A stretch of DNA of 64,000 bases from Akkermansia sp. (GTDB taxonomy: Bacteria > Verrucomicrobiota > Verrucomicrobiia > Verrucomicrobiales > Akkermansiaceae), in NCBI GenBank assembly GCA_030535875.1, contig JAUNRC010000002.1, positions 22,688 to 86,687 of the forward strand. The letters are read 5' to 3'. The position numbers and the translations under genes were made by a program. Positions 47,991 to 57,500 of the stretch are shown here, in pieces. Every line of letters starts with the position of its first letter. The first letter of the stretch is position 1. A model generated the notes under the pieces. That model was not told the DNA's origin, made no database searches, and saw nothing but the letters and a program-made list of their open reading frames with translations.

Positions 47991-48082
47991 GCCCCGATTT
48001 TATCGGCTTTCGTCGTCTTTGTAAAGACTCTTCTTTAAGAGAATTCCGGCTTGAGAATGGCATGAGTTGATAGTTTTTTTAC

Positions 48083-48111
48083 TTGGCGCTGAAGATGTGG
48101 TTTGCTATACT
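48083..48111 (+). promoter_or_regulatory. Leaderless promoter
   Basis: TTGGCG (48083-48088), 17-bp spacer, TATACT (48106-48111), then 6 bases to ATG 48118. Confidence 0.7.
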
Positions 48112-48117
48112 GCTGAC

Positions 48118-48807
48118 ATGGGTAATGTCATACAGTCGAGCCAATCATTACTGGCGAACTTTGATCGCGAAGCTCAGGACGAGGCCGCTGCATTTCTGAA
48201 GAGAGTAGAGGAGCGTGCATCATATTGGGAGCAGGAGTATGCCAATCGGGTGTACGGCGATATATCGCCGGAAGCTCGGAATGTGATAGAGCTGATTGAC
48301 AAAGCCTTTGAGGGTGTGACCTGCTATCGGGAGTTGCGAGTGCTGCTCGGGGGCGAGGCGGAAGATGAATATATGAGCCCGCAGGCGCAGGCCCTGCTCG
48401 TGCCGCTGGAGGAGCGGCAGGACTGGCGCGATATTCCCGAACACCTGTTACTGGCTTGCCAGAGCAGTCTTTCGTACGTCGGTGCGCATGCCTACCGTTT
48501 TTTGCTGCCGGCTTTTATTTGTGCGGAATTGCGAGGGGCGGAGTTCAATACCTTTTTCCCGGGGCAAGAGGCAGGCTCGCCGTTTTGGGATCTGTTGCGC
48601 GGTAAGTGTGTTGAGATGAACGAAGCTCAGCAGGCAAGTCTGTCAGCTTACATGAATTATATGGCCATTGTGGGGAACGATGGTTACCGTGAGCGCTTTT
48701 GGCCCTGGGAGCTGGATGATTATGCCGCCTGTTATGCAGATTCCCTGAGCATGCGTGAATACGGACATCTGCTGGTGCAGCAGGGGAGTGTATTCAGCGG
48801 CTTGTGA
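48118..48807 (+). CDS. DUF6714-like cytosolic protein, unknown function
   Basis: 229 residues from ATG 48118; an in-frame upstream GTG or ATG at 48067 would place the promoter inside the gene. Soluble, acidic. The core RQDWRDIPEHLLLACQSSLSYVGAHAYRFLLPAFICAEL resembles a family of unknown function in which the gene product accompanies diverse neighbours. No catalytic motif seen. It is the last core-like gene before the defence island. Confidence 0.75.
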   Translation: MGNVIQSSQSLLANFDREAQDEAAAFLKRVEERASYWEQEYANRVYGDISPEARNVIELIDKAFEGVTCYRELRVLLGGEAEDEYMSPQAQALLVPLEERQDWRDIPEHLLLACQSSLSYVGAHAYRFLLPAFICAELRGAEFNTFFPGQEAGSPFWDLLRGKCVEMNEAQQASLSAYMNYMAIVGNDGYRERFWPWELDDYAACYADSLSMREYGHLLVQQGSVFSGL

Positions 48808-49370
48808 CCGAGCTCGATAAACCGTGACTTCGGGAGCAGGGGTGGAAATATTGATAATTCAGTATATTACGGCACTACTGTGACGCTTTATGTGACATTC
48901 CGTGCATAATTACGCCTCTGCTCACATTTTTTTCATGTACACCCACATCCCGGTGGAGGATGTTGTGGAGGTTTACGAAAACGCAGAATTATGACCCCGG
49001 CTGAAAGAGAGAAAGCGCTCCACACCTTGTCATCTCTAACTTCTACAAGGGGGCTCTCGCCAGAGCGGGCGTAGCTGTAGCGAAGCCCCTTGAGCGAGCA
49101 CTTCGGCAAGGAGCTACTCAAAGAGTATGTCAGCCGCGGCGTAGGTTTACCGAAGACGGAAAATCACCGCCCGGGAAAAGGGGCTGATGTGACCCGCCCG
49201 GCAAATCCCCGCAAAACGTCCAAAAAGGAGCCTTGCGGGGTAGGATTGTGCCGTTGTAGACCAATGGTACTACCGGCTTGTTATCACATCGTTGTTGGAT
49301 AGCGGCAATAGTCCTGTCAAAAATGATTAACGCAGAGAATCTTCCTGACGTAGATTTCATAGAAAATTCC
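48808..49370. other. Gene-poor junction before the restriction-modification genes
   Basis: About 560 bases without a convincing gene. Short fragments look coding-like but are broken: a 27-codon frame from ATG 48991 (MTPAEREKALHTLSS) to a stop at 49072, and a SEHFGKELLKEYVSRG stretch near 49093-49140. Several partial inverted repeats (for example GCTCT/AGAGC near 49052-49066) are present. It looks like decayed sequence at the left edge of the defence island. No integrase, tRNA copy or CRISPR repeat was seen. Confidence 0.5.
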
Positions 49371-49399
49371 TTGAAGAGATGCGGCCAAAAAGGTAGAAT
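49371..49399 (+). promoter_or_regulatory. Leaderless promoter of hsdM
   Basis: TTGAAG (49371-49376), 17-bp spacer, TAGAAT (49394-49399), then 6 bases to ATG 49406. Confidence 0.75.
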
Positions 49400-49405
49400 A
49401 TCCTC

Positions 49406-50929
49406 ATGGCAAAGCGCGTTTCAAAGAAAGCTAAAGATAATACCCCGCTCCCGTTTGAAAAGCAGATATGGGATGCAGCCTGCGTACTCTGGGGGCATAT
49501 TCCCGCCGCCGACTATCGCAAAGTCATTATCGGTTTGATTTTCTTGCGTTATGTTTCCTCCCGATTTGAAGCTCGCTACCAGCAGCTTGTGGATGAAGGA
49601 TACGGCTTCGAGGATGATCGCGACTTCTATTCCGAAGAGAATATTTTCTGGGTGCCGCAGGAAGCTCGCTGGGCGACTATCGCGGCAGCCGCGCATACTC
49701 CTGAAATCGGGATGACGATTGACAACGCCATGCGTGCCATTGAGCGCGAAAACGATACGCTCAAGGATGTTCTACCCAAGGATTACGCCAAGCCGGAGCT
49801 GGATAAGCGCGTGCTCGGTGAAGTGGTAGACCTCTTCACGAATCTGGATATGGGCTCGGCACAGGAAAGCACAGACCTGCTGGGGCGTACGTATGAATAC
49901 TGCATTGCTAACTTTGCCGCGTACGAAGGAACCAAGGGCGGGGAATTCTATACTCCGGCCAGCGTGGTCAAAACGCTTGTTGCCATCCTGAAGCCTTTTG
50001 AAAATTGCCGTGTGTATGACCCTTGCTGCGGTTCCGGCGGTATGTTTGTACAGAGCGCTCGCTTTATTGAGGAGCATAGCGGTCGCCGCGATGCTATCTC
50101 GGTCTATGGGCAGGAGTCCAACTCTGATACGTGGAAGATGGCTAAAATCAACATGGCTATCCGTGGTATTTCGGCGGATTTCGGGAAACACCATGCCGAT
50201 ACCTTCCACAACGACCTGCACAAGACGCTTAAGGCCGATTTCATTCTCGCCAATCCTCCGTTCAATCTCTCCGGTTGGGGGCAGGAAAAACTACAGGATG
50301 ACGTGCGCTGGAAATATGGCACCCCGCCAGCAGGCAATGCCAACTTTGCATGGATTCAGCACATGATTCATCACCTCGCGCCCAACGGCAAGATTGGTCT
50401 TGTGTTGGCTAATGGTGCCGTTTCCTCCCAAACAAGTGGTGAGGGTGACATCCGCCGCAATATCATTGAGGCTGACCTCGTAGAAGGCATTGTGGCTCTT
50501 CCCACTCAGCTCTTCTACAGCGTTACCATCCCCGTTACGCTCTGGTTCATTTCCAAGGATAAGAAGCAGAAAGGCAAAACTCTCTTCATCGATGCCCGCA
50601 AAATGGGCACCATGATTGACCGCAAACACCGCGATTTTTCGGATGAAGATATCGCCCGACTGGCCGACACCTTTACCGCCTTCCAAAACGGCACTTTGGA
50701 AGATGTCAAAGGCTTCTGCGCTGTAGCTACCACAGAGGATATAGCCAAGCAAGACTACATCCTTACCCCCGGCCGATACGTGGGTATCGAAGAGCAGGAA
50801 GAGGATAGTGAGCCTTTCGATGAGAAAATGAAACGCCTCACCTCCGAGCTTTCCTCTCTCTTCTCTCGCTCCCACGAGCTGGAAGAACAGATTAAAAATA
50901 ACCTGAAAGAGCTGGGGTATGAAATCTGA
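49406..50929 (+). CDS. hsdM: Type I restriction-modification system methyltransferase subunit
   Basis: N6-adenine methyltransferase that, with HsdS, modifies the host's recognition sites. 507 residues. The N-terminal helical HsdM domain (about 15-160) is followed by the AdoMet-binding motif DPCCGSGG (205-212) and the catalytic NPPF (283-286), with GEFYTPASVVKTLV just before. The C-terminal coiled helix contacts HsdS. HsdS starts inside its last codons (11-bp overlap). The base composition is closer to the core genome than hsdS or ptuAB. Confidence 0.97.
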   Translation: MAKRVSKKAKDNTPLPFEKQIWDAACVLWGHIPAADYRKVIIGLIFLRYVSSRFEARYQQLVDEGYGFEDDRDFYSEENIFWVPQEARWATIAAAAHTPEIGMTIDNAMRAIERENDTLKDVLPKDYAKPELDKRVLGEVVDLFTNLDMGSAQESTDLLGRTYEYCIANFAAYEGTKGGEFYTPASVVKTLVAILKPFENCRVYDPCCGSGGMFVQSARFIEEHSGRRDAISVYGQESNSDTWKMAKINMAIRGISADFGKHHADTFHNDLHKTLKADFILANPPFNLSGWGQEKLQDDVRWKYGTPPAGNANFAWIQHMIHHLAPNGKIGLVLANGAVSSQTSGEGDIRRNIIEADLVEGIVALPTQLFYSVTIPVTLWFISKDKKQKGKTLFIDARKMGTMIDRKHRDFSDEDIARLADTFTAFQNGTLEDVKGFCAVATTEDIAKQDYILTPGRYVGIEEQEEDSEPFDEKMKRLTSELSSLFSRSHELEEQIKNNLKELGYEI

Positions 50930-52115
50930 GTGGACTAGAGTTCCTTTATCACGCGTAGCAGAAGTCCAAACCGGGCCGTTTGGAAGTCAGTTGCATAATA
51001 AAGATTATGTGACTGAGGGGACTCCCATAGTAACTGTTGAGCATCTTGGTTCTCGTTCCTTTACTACACAAAATCTCCCTTGCGTTTCTGAGGAAGACAG
51101 AAGTAGGCTTTCTAAGTATTCGTTAAACACAGGAGATATAGTATTTAGTAGGGTTGGTTCTGTTGACAGGTGCTCATATGTAAACGAAGCAAATGCTGGT
51201 TGGCTTTTTTCAGGACGTTGCTTGAGAGTTCGAAGCACAAATATCCATCCTGAGTTTCTGTATTATTTTTTCTGTCAAGAACAGGTAAAAGAATACGTTA
51301 AAAGTATTGCTGTAGGCGCGACAATGCCTTCTATTAACACGAAACTTCTGAATGACGTAGAAGTTATATTACCCCCTCTCCCCATTCAGCGAAAAATCGC
51401 CTCGATTCTCTCCGCTTTGGACGATAAAATCGAGACCAATAACGCCATCTGCCGAAATCTGGAAGAACAGGCTCGAGCTTTGTATGAGCTGTGGCTCTCT
51501 AAAAGAAAAAATGAGTGTGAATGGTTATCATTGGAAGCTATAGCAGACCTTAATCCGGAAGCTTACCCGATAAAAGAGAAGTGGGGATACATTAACTACT
51601 TGGATACGGGCAATATTACCGATGGTGTCATTTCCTCAATTCAGAAAATAGATTTGGAGCAAGATGAATTGCCTAGCCGTGCTCGAAGAAAGGTAAAGGC
51701 GGGCGATGTTGTTTTTTCTACAGTTCGCCCAAATCAACGACACTTTGGTATCCTCCATTCACCATTGCCCAACATGCTAGTGTCGACAGGGTTTACAGTC
51801 ATAAGAAGCAACAAGACAGATATTAGCAATGAACTAATCTATCTACTTCTTTCGGATTCCTCATTTGTAGAAAAGATGCAGCAAATCGGGGAGCAAAGCG
51901 TTTCGGCTTATCCATCAGTTAAGCCTACAGACATAGCAACCTGTCTAATCCCCTTTTTAGGCAGTAAGGATTATCGCCAGATGCAAAATGTTATTTGCTC
52001 TATGTTTTCTCAAATTGCTGCATTGCAATCTGAAAGCAGAAGTCTATTCCAAGCTCGAGACACTCTACTCCCCAAGCTTATGAGTGGAGAATTGTCTATC
52101 GATGCCATCAACTGA
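50919..52115 (+). CDS. hsdS: Type I restriction-modification specificity subunit
   Basis: 398 residues with two target-recognition domains (about 1-145 and 195-345), each followed by a conserved helical spacer. The central one has LPPLPIQRKIASILSALDDKIE and NLEEQARALYELW; the second ends RDTLLPKLMSGEL. The recognition domains are AT-richer and have different codon use, as usual for exchangeable HsdS domains. Overlaps hsdM by 11 bases. The former hsdR start follows 21 bp downstream as a remnant. Target sequence not predictable. Confidence 0.96.
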   Translation: MKSEWTRVPLSRVAEVQTGPFGSQLHNKDYVTEGTPIVTVEHLGSRSFTTQNLPCVSEEDRSRLSKYSLNTGDIVFSRVGSVDRCSYVNEANAGWLFSGRCLRVRSTNIHPEFLYYFFCQEQVKEYVKSIAVGATMPSINTKLLNDVEVILPPLPIQRKIASILSALDDKIETNNAICRNLEEQARALYELWLSKRKNECEWLSLEAIADLNPEAYPIKEKWGYINYLDTGNITDGVISSIQKIDLEQDELPSRARRKVKAGDVVFSTVRPNQRHFGILHSPLPNMLVSTGFTVIRSNKTDISNELIYLLLSDSSFVEKMQQIGEQSVSAYPSVKPTDIATCLIPFLGSKDYRQMQNVICSMFSQIAALQSESRSLFQARDTLLPKLMSGELSIDAIN

Positions 52116-52136
52116 TTCTTAACAAATCGCGCAAAT

Positions 52137-52292
52137 ATGTCCATCAGTTACACAGAAGCCTCCTATGAGAACTCCCTGATTGAGCTGTTCTGCGAGATGG
52201 GGTACAAGCATGTCTATGGCTCGGATGTAGAGAGAGATTACCATTGCCCTCTGTATGAGGCAGGGCAGGCTTGTGTTATGTTAGGAGAATAG
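52137..52292 (+). pseudogene. Truncated hsdR 5' remnant (51 codons)
   Basis: The first 41 codons are homologous to the start of the intact hsdR at 54573: 108 of 123 bases match by hand count, and 36 of 41 residues (both contain SYTEASYENSLIELF). After GAG at 52259 the similarity ends abruptly and a stop follows at 52290. The position 21 bp after hsdS is where hsdR would start in an ordinary hsdMSR operon. It is therefore the stump of the original hsdR, or of another allele, left when the Septu-hsdR block was placed here. Confidence 0.9.
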
Positions 52293-52336
52293 AAAAGCGC
52301 CACAAGATTTTTTAAGCAGGTACCCGAAGATACTCA

Positions 52337-52364
52337 AAAAATCGTGCGAGAATCCCCGATTTTT
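52337..52364 (+). terminator. Terminator-like hairpin before ptuA
   Basis: 8-bp stem AAAAATCG / CGATTTTT with a 12-base loop ending in T-run plus CGC. It would separate the hsdMS transcript from the ptuA promoter just downstream. Confidence 0.6.
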
Positions 52365-52387
52365 CGCTTCTGGCAGGATACAGGATG

Positions 52388-52415
52388 TTGACATATTCTT
52401 AAATGGTGGTACAAT
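52388..52415 (+). promoter_or_regulatory. ptuA promoter
   Basis: Consensus TTGACA (52388-52393), 16-bp spacer, TACAAT (52410-52415); ATG 52428 follows 12 bases later, leader about 5 bases. Confidence 0.75.
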
Positions 52416-52427
52416 AAGCTGAAGATT

Positions 52428-53843
52428 ATGGAGATGGATATACCCTTCTACAAAGAATTGAAGCCCACGAGTGTAAAATACTTACGCATGGTGAATTATC
52501 GCAAGTTCAAGAGGGTGGATTTTGAGCTTCATCCGGCGTTAAATGTATTTTTGGGTAACAACGGAAGTGGTAAGACGAGTATACTGGATGCTATCTCTTT
52601 GTTGATATCTTCTATTTTTCCTCGGTGTGAGTACCAACCCAGAATACGCGCCCTGTCATACGAGTTGAGAAATATCAGGTCCTACATGAAATGTGTGAGG
52701 GGAAAGTTCCGTCCTATGCATGAAGATGTAAGTGGTATAGTAGGAACCCTCTCTCATTATGAGCATGCTGATGACTTTGAAAAATATAAAGCAGTCGGTC
52801 TGTCGGTAGGTCGTAAATTGAGTACTCAACAGGAATTATGTATCGATTCCACAATAGATGAATTAGCATCCAGATATAACGAACGAGTAAAGAAGGGGGA
52901 CAGCATTCCTACATTTGCTCATTATGGTTCTCATCGAGGGGCAGAACAAGGCGACCGAAAGCGATTTAACCGACGGAAAATAGACTCTACCAATCCGTTT
53001 GCTGCATACATTAATGCATTGCATCCGAGTTTGGATTTTGATGCTTTCTTGGAGTGGTTTAGTGAAGAGGAAGCGGCAGAATTGCGCATGCAACGAAAAG
53101 ATAAATCATATAAGAGTAAAGAGTTAAGTACTGTACGGAATGCCATTGGTAAAGTATTCGAGACATCGGATATAAAAATTAAAGATCCGAGATTTGAGGT
53201 GAACCCCAAGCGTTTTGTGCTAACAAATGTATCAAGAGATGGTGAGGAGTTGGAACTCGAATTCGATCAGTTATCGGATGGATATCGGGCGATGATTGCC
53301 TTAGTGGCCGATTATGCCCGACGCATGGCAATAGCCAATCAATATTCGACGCTTAATCCGCTTGAGGGGGATGGAATACTTCTCATAGATGAAATAGATG
53401 CTCATTTGCATCCCAAATGGCAATATCGAGTCATTCAAGATTTGAGAAGGACATTTCCCAACGTGCAGCTGATAGTAACTACCCATTCGGCTGAAGTTGT
53501 GTCATCTGTTTCACGGGAACACATTTATATACTCGATTCAGTGGATGGAGAAACGGTCATTACTCATCCGAAGGAACAGACGGAAGGCGATTCTCCCGAT
53601 TACATTTCAAATAGCGTGATGCAGACGCCGGAAGCGTACAGAAACACTCCAGCATATCAGGCGTTTTTGCGTTGTTTAGCTTTCATCCAAGAGGATAAAG
53701 TGGATACGCCTGAGTTTTTTGAACTGAAAAATCAGGTGGTTACACATTATGGTGAATCTCATCACATTACCATGACGATGGAAGCACGTCTGAAGGGGTT
53801 GGAGAATAAAAAAGCTCTTATGAAAAAACTGCGAAAGAGTTGA
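52428..53843 (+). CDS. ptuA: Septu-like defence ATPase PtuA
   Basis: 471 residues of an ABC/SMC-like ATPase. Walker A GNNGSGKT at 43-50, the signature-like QLSDGYRAM at 281-289, Walker B ILLIDEID at 317-324, and the H-loop TTHSAE at 351-356. No Toprim or nuclease domain is seen, which separates it from OLD proteins. Paired with an HNH protein gene 4 bp downstream, the arrangement of Septu, where PtuA controls PtuB's nuclease on phage infection. The gene is visibly AT-rich relative to the core. Retron-associated ATPase/HNH pairs are related, but no reverse transcriptase or msr is present. Confidence 0.88.
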   Translation: MEMDIPFYKELKPTSVKYLRMVNYRKFKRVDFELHPALNVFLGNNGSGKTSILDAISLLISSIFPRCEYQPRIRALSYELRNIRSYMKCVRGKFRPMHEDVSGIVGTLSHYEHADDFEKYKAVGLSVGRKLSTQQELCIDSTIDELASRYNERVKKGDSIPTFAHYGSHRGAEQGDRKRFNRRKIDSTNPFAAYINALHPSLDFDAFLEWFSEEEAAELRMQRKDKSYKSKELSTVRNAIGKVFETSDIKIKDPRFEVNPKRFVLTNVSRDGEELELEFDQLSDGYRAMIALVADYARRMAIANQYSTLNPLEGDGILLIDEIDAHLHPKWQYRVIQDLRRTFPNVQLIVTTHSAEVVSSVSREHIYILDSVDGETVITHPKEQTEGDSPDYISNSVMQTPEAYRNTPAYQAFLRCLAFIQEDKVDTPEFFELKNQVVTHYGESHHITMTMEARLKGLENKKALMKKLRKS

Positions 53844-53847
53844 AGTA

Positions 53848-54573
53848 ATGAAGCATATACCAAACAGAGAGTATGAGGAAAGCCTGAAAGCTCTCCATAG
53901 AGCGCAAACTCGCTCTATGGAATGGAGCGAGTTTTCTCGTAGTTCTGACGGTCATCAGCTTAGGTTGAATAAAGCCCAAGAACAAAGAGGGATGTGCGGA
54001 TATTGCGAATGCATGTTAACTAATGAGAATATAACGGAGTTTAAAGCTGAAAAACATCTTGATCATTTTTATCCTCGTAATAAAGGAGTCGAAGCAAAAC
54101 CGCAACTGCAGTTTGACTGGGATAATTTGATTTTATCATGCTTCAGGGATAACTGTTGCGGGAGGTATAAAGACAGTGATAAGCACAATATACTTCCCAG
54201 TCAGATTATCAATCCCCGGCACGAAGATCCTAAAGATTACATCACTTTCGTTATAGAAGGAAATGAAAGCGATATAAATAATTGGAAATATGTTAGCGCG
54301 GTTGCAAAAGCAGATTTAGAGCCAGAAAAACGCAGAAGGGCCCAAGATACTATTGATGCTCTGAATTTGGATTATAAACCTTTGAGAATAGCCAGGATGA
54401 ATGCTATATGGACAGAGTATCAAAACATAGAGGAACTTCTGGAAATGTGTGCTACGGAAGATGATACAGAGACTATACGGAATTTTCTCTCTGAGTATGA
54501 AAAAGAAATAGAAAATAAGGAGTTTGCCTCAACGTTGTTATCCTATGTACATTCAAAATGGGGCATAATCTAA
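53848..54573 (+). CDS. ptuB: Septu-like HNH endonuclease PtuB
   Basis: 241 residues (TIGR02646-type HNH). The nuclease core has CGYCEC (C50, C53, C55), EKHLDHFYPRNK with H73 as the likely first histidine, WDNLILSC with N93, then NCCGRYKD and a later H113. These fit a zinc-stabilised beta-beta-alpha HNH site. The C-terminal third is helical. AT-rich. Its stop TAA shares a base with the ATG of hsdR (TAATG), so translation into hsdR is coupled. Confidence 0.88.
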   Translation: MKHIPNREYEESLKALHRAQTRSMEWSEFSRSSDGHQLRLNKAQEQRGMCGYCECMLTNENITEFKAEKHLDHFYPRNKGVEAKPQLQFDWDNLILSCFRDNCCGRYKDSDKHNILPSQIINPRHEDPKDYITFVIEGNESDINNWKYVSAVAKADLEPEKRRRAQDTIDALNLDYKPLRIARMNAIWTEYQNIEELLEMCATEDDTETIRNFLSEYEKEIENKEFASTLLSYVHSKWGII

Positions 54574-57500
54574 TGTCTCTCTCTTACACAGAAGCGTCTT
54601 ATGAGAACTCCCTGATTGAGTTGTTCGGCGAAATGGGGTACAGGCATGTCTATGGCCCGGATGTAGAGAGAGATTACTATTGTCCGCTTTATGAGACGGA
54701 GCTGGAGCATGCGCTTAGCCGATTGAACCGGGGCTTACCTTATGAGGCGATAGAAGAAGCCATCCGCAAATTGAAGGATTTGGGCTTAGGTGATTTGGCT
54801 CAGAAAAATGCCGTGTTCATGGAATACCTGCAACACGGTGTGGAAGTCACCTACTCGGAGCGCGGCGAAAATCGCTCGGCATTGGTGTATCTGGTGGATT
54901 ACAGCAATGCCGATAATAACTCCTTCATTATCGCGAACCAATGGACGTATATTGAATACAGTAACAAGCGCCCGGATTTGCTGGTATTCCTGAATGGCTT
55001 GCCAGTAGTTTTGATGGAGCTGAAGAGCCCCAGCCGAGAGGAAACGGATGCCAGCGAGGCATACGCGCAGATACGCAACTACATGCAGGAAATCCCTGCC
55101 ATGTTCCATTACAATGCCATTTGTGTGATGAGCGACATGCTCACCTCCAAGGCGGGAACGATTACATCCGGCGAAGACCGCTACATGGAGTGGAAGACAA
55201 AGGATGGCAACTACGAAAACACACAGCAAGCGGGGTTCGACACCTTCTTCGAGGGCATGTTCCAGCGGAAGCGTTTGCTGGACATCCTGAAAAACTTCAT
55301 CTGTTTTTCCGATGACGGCTCCACGAGCTTCAAGATTCTGGCGGCATACCACCAATATTTCGCGGTGAGAAAAGCGGTGGAATCTACCGCAAAAGCCACA
55401 CATGGAGACGGTAAAGCTGGCGTATTCTGGCACACGCAGGGCAGCGGCAAATCTCTCTCCATGGTGTTCTACGCCCACCTCTTGCAAGAGGCTCTGGACA
55501 GTCCCACCATCGTGGTATTGACTGACCGCAATGACTTGGATGACCAGTTGTTCGGGCAATTCTCCAAGTGCCGCCGATTTCTTCGACAAGAGCCCGTGCA
55601 AGCTGAGGACAGAGAGCACTTGGTGAGGCTGCTGGAGGGACGCAAGGCAAACGGCATCATCTTCACCACCATGCAGAAGTTTACGGAGAGTGCCGAGCCG
55701 CTTTCTGAACGCCGCAATATCATCGTGATGGCCGATGAAGCGCACCGCAGCCAGTATGGCCTGAGCGAGCGCATCCGCATGACGAAAAATGAAGACGGCG
55801 AGACGGTGGCGAAGCGCGTGGTAGGTGCCGCTCGTTTGATTCGTAACGCGCTGCCCAATGCCACCTTCATCGGCTTTACCGGCACCCCCGTTTCCTCCCG
55901 TGACCGCAACACGGAAGAGGTGTTCGGCCATACCATCGATATCTATGACATGACCCAGGCGGTGGAGGATGGTGCTACCCGCCCCGTGTACTATGAAAGC
56001 CGAGTGGTGAAGCTGAATCTGGATGACACCACGCTGCAGCTCATTGATAAGGAATATGAGGTGATGGCTCAGAATGCCGACTCGGAAGTTATCGCTCGCA
56101 GCAAACAAATGCTGGGGCAGATGGAGGCCGTGTTGGGCAACCCGAACACCATCAATTCTCTGGTTACGGATATACTGGAGCATTACGAGGATAACCGAGA
56201 ATACCTGCTGACGGGTAAGGCTATGATAGTGGCGTATTCCCGTGCTATCGCCCTGCAGATTTACCACCGCATTCTGGAGCTGAGGCCGGATTGGGAGGAA
56301 AAGGTTGCCGTGGTCATGACCGAGAGCAACAAAGATCCCGAGGAATGGCGAGAGATTGTCGGCAATAAAAAGCACCGCGAGGAGATGGCTAAAAAGTTCA
56401 AGGATAATGACTCCCCGCTGAAAATTGCCATTGTGGTGGATATGTGGCTGACCGGGTTTGACGTACCCTCTTTGGCGACCATGTATGTGTACAAGCCGAT
56501 GTCCGGGCATAATCTCATGCAGGCCATTGCTCGCGTGAACCGCGTCTTTAAGGACAAAGAGGGCGGCCTGATTGTGGACTATGTGGGCATAGCAGCCGCA
56601 TTGAAAAAGGCGATGAGTGATTACTCCGCGCGAGACCGCAAGAATTACGGTGATACTGATGTAGCGCGAGTAGCCTATCCGAAGTTCTTGGAAAAGTTGC
56701 AGGTGTGCCGGGATTTGTTCCATGGCTACGATTACTCCATTTTCCGAAACGGCTCAGATTTACAAAAGGGTAAGTGCATCACCGGGGCTGTCAATTTCCT
56801 GCTCGCGCGGGACAAAGAGGAGGCTCGCACCTCATTTATGAAAGAAGCCCTGATGCTGCATCAGGCTCTTTCCCTGTGCTCCTCCATAGCGGAGGAGCAT
56901 GACCGCATCGAGGCAGCCTTTATGGAAGCGGCGCGCGTGCTGTTGGTGCGTTTGGAAAACACCGGGAGCAAGCGCAAGATTTCATTACAGGAAATCAATC
57001 AGCGCATCAATGAACTTCTTAAACAGAGCATCAAGAGTGATGGGGTTATTAACCTGTTCTCTGATGCTAAGACGGAGTTCTCGCTATTTGACCCGAAGTT
57101 CCTGGCGGAAATAGCCAAGCTGGATAGTAAGAACTTGGCGTTGGAATTACTGCGCAAGCTCATTCTGGAGCAAGTAAGGGTATACAAGCGAACCAATGTG
57201 GTGAAGTCTGACAAGTTCAGCGATATCATCAAGCAATTGATGAACAAATACCTCAATGGGCTGTTAACCAATGAGCAGGTTATTGAGGAACTGTTGAAAC
57301 TGGCCAAGCAGATTACTACGGAGCACAAGGAGGGCGAAAAGTACGGTCTGACTCCGGAGGAGTTTGCATTCTACGATGCGCTGACCAAGCCGGAAAACAT
57401 TAAGGATTTCTACGAGAATGACCAATTGATAGCACTCACCCGCGAATTGACGGACACCTTGCGCCGCAACAAGACGATTGATTGGCAACGCCGCAGCAGC

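Noticed and set aside
49130..49360. 76-codon minus-strand frame in the island's left gap
   Set aside because: No start context, no conserved features, Pro/Gly-rich; judged non-coding.
52266..52430. Retron-type msr/msd RNA upstream of the ATPase/HNH pair
   Set aside because: No reverse transcriptase gene is present and the 160-bp gap shows only a short terminator-like hairpin, so a Septu-type two-gene system fits better.
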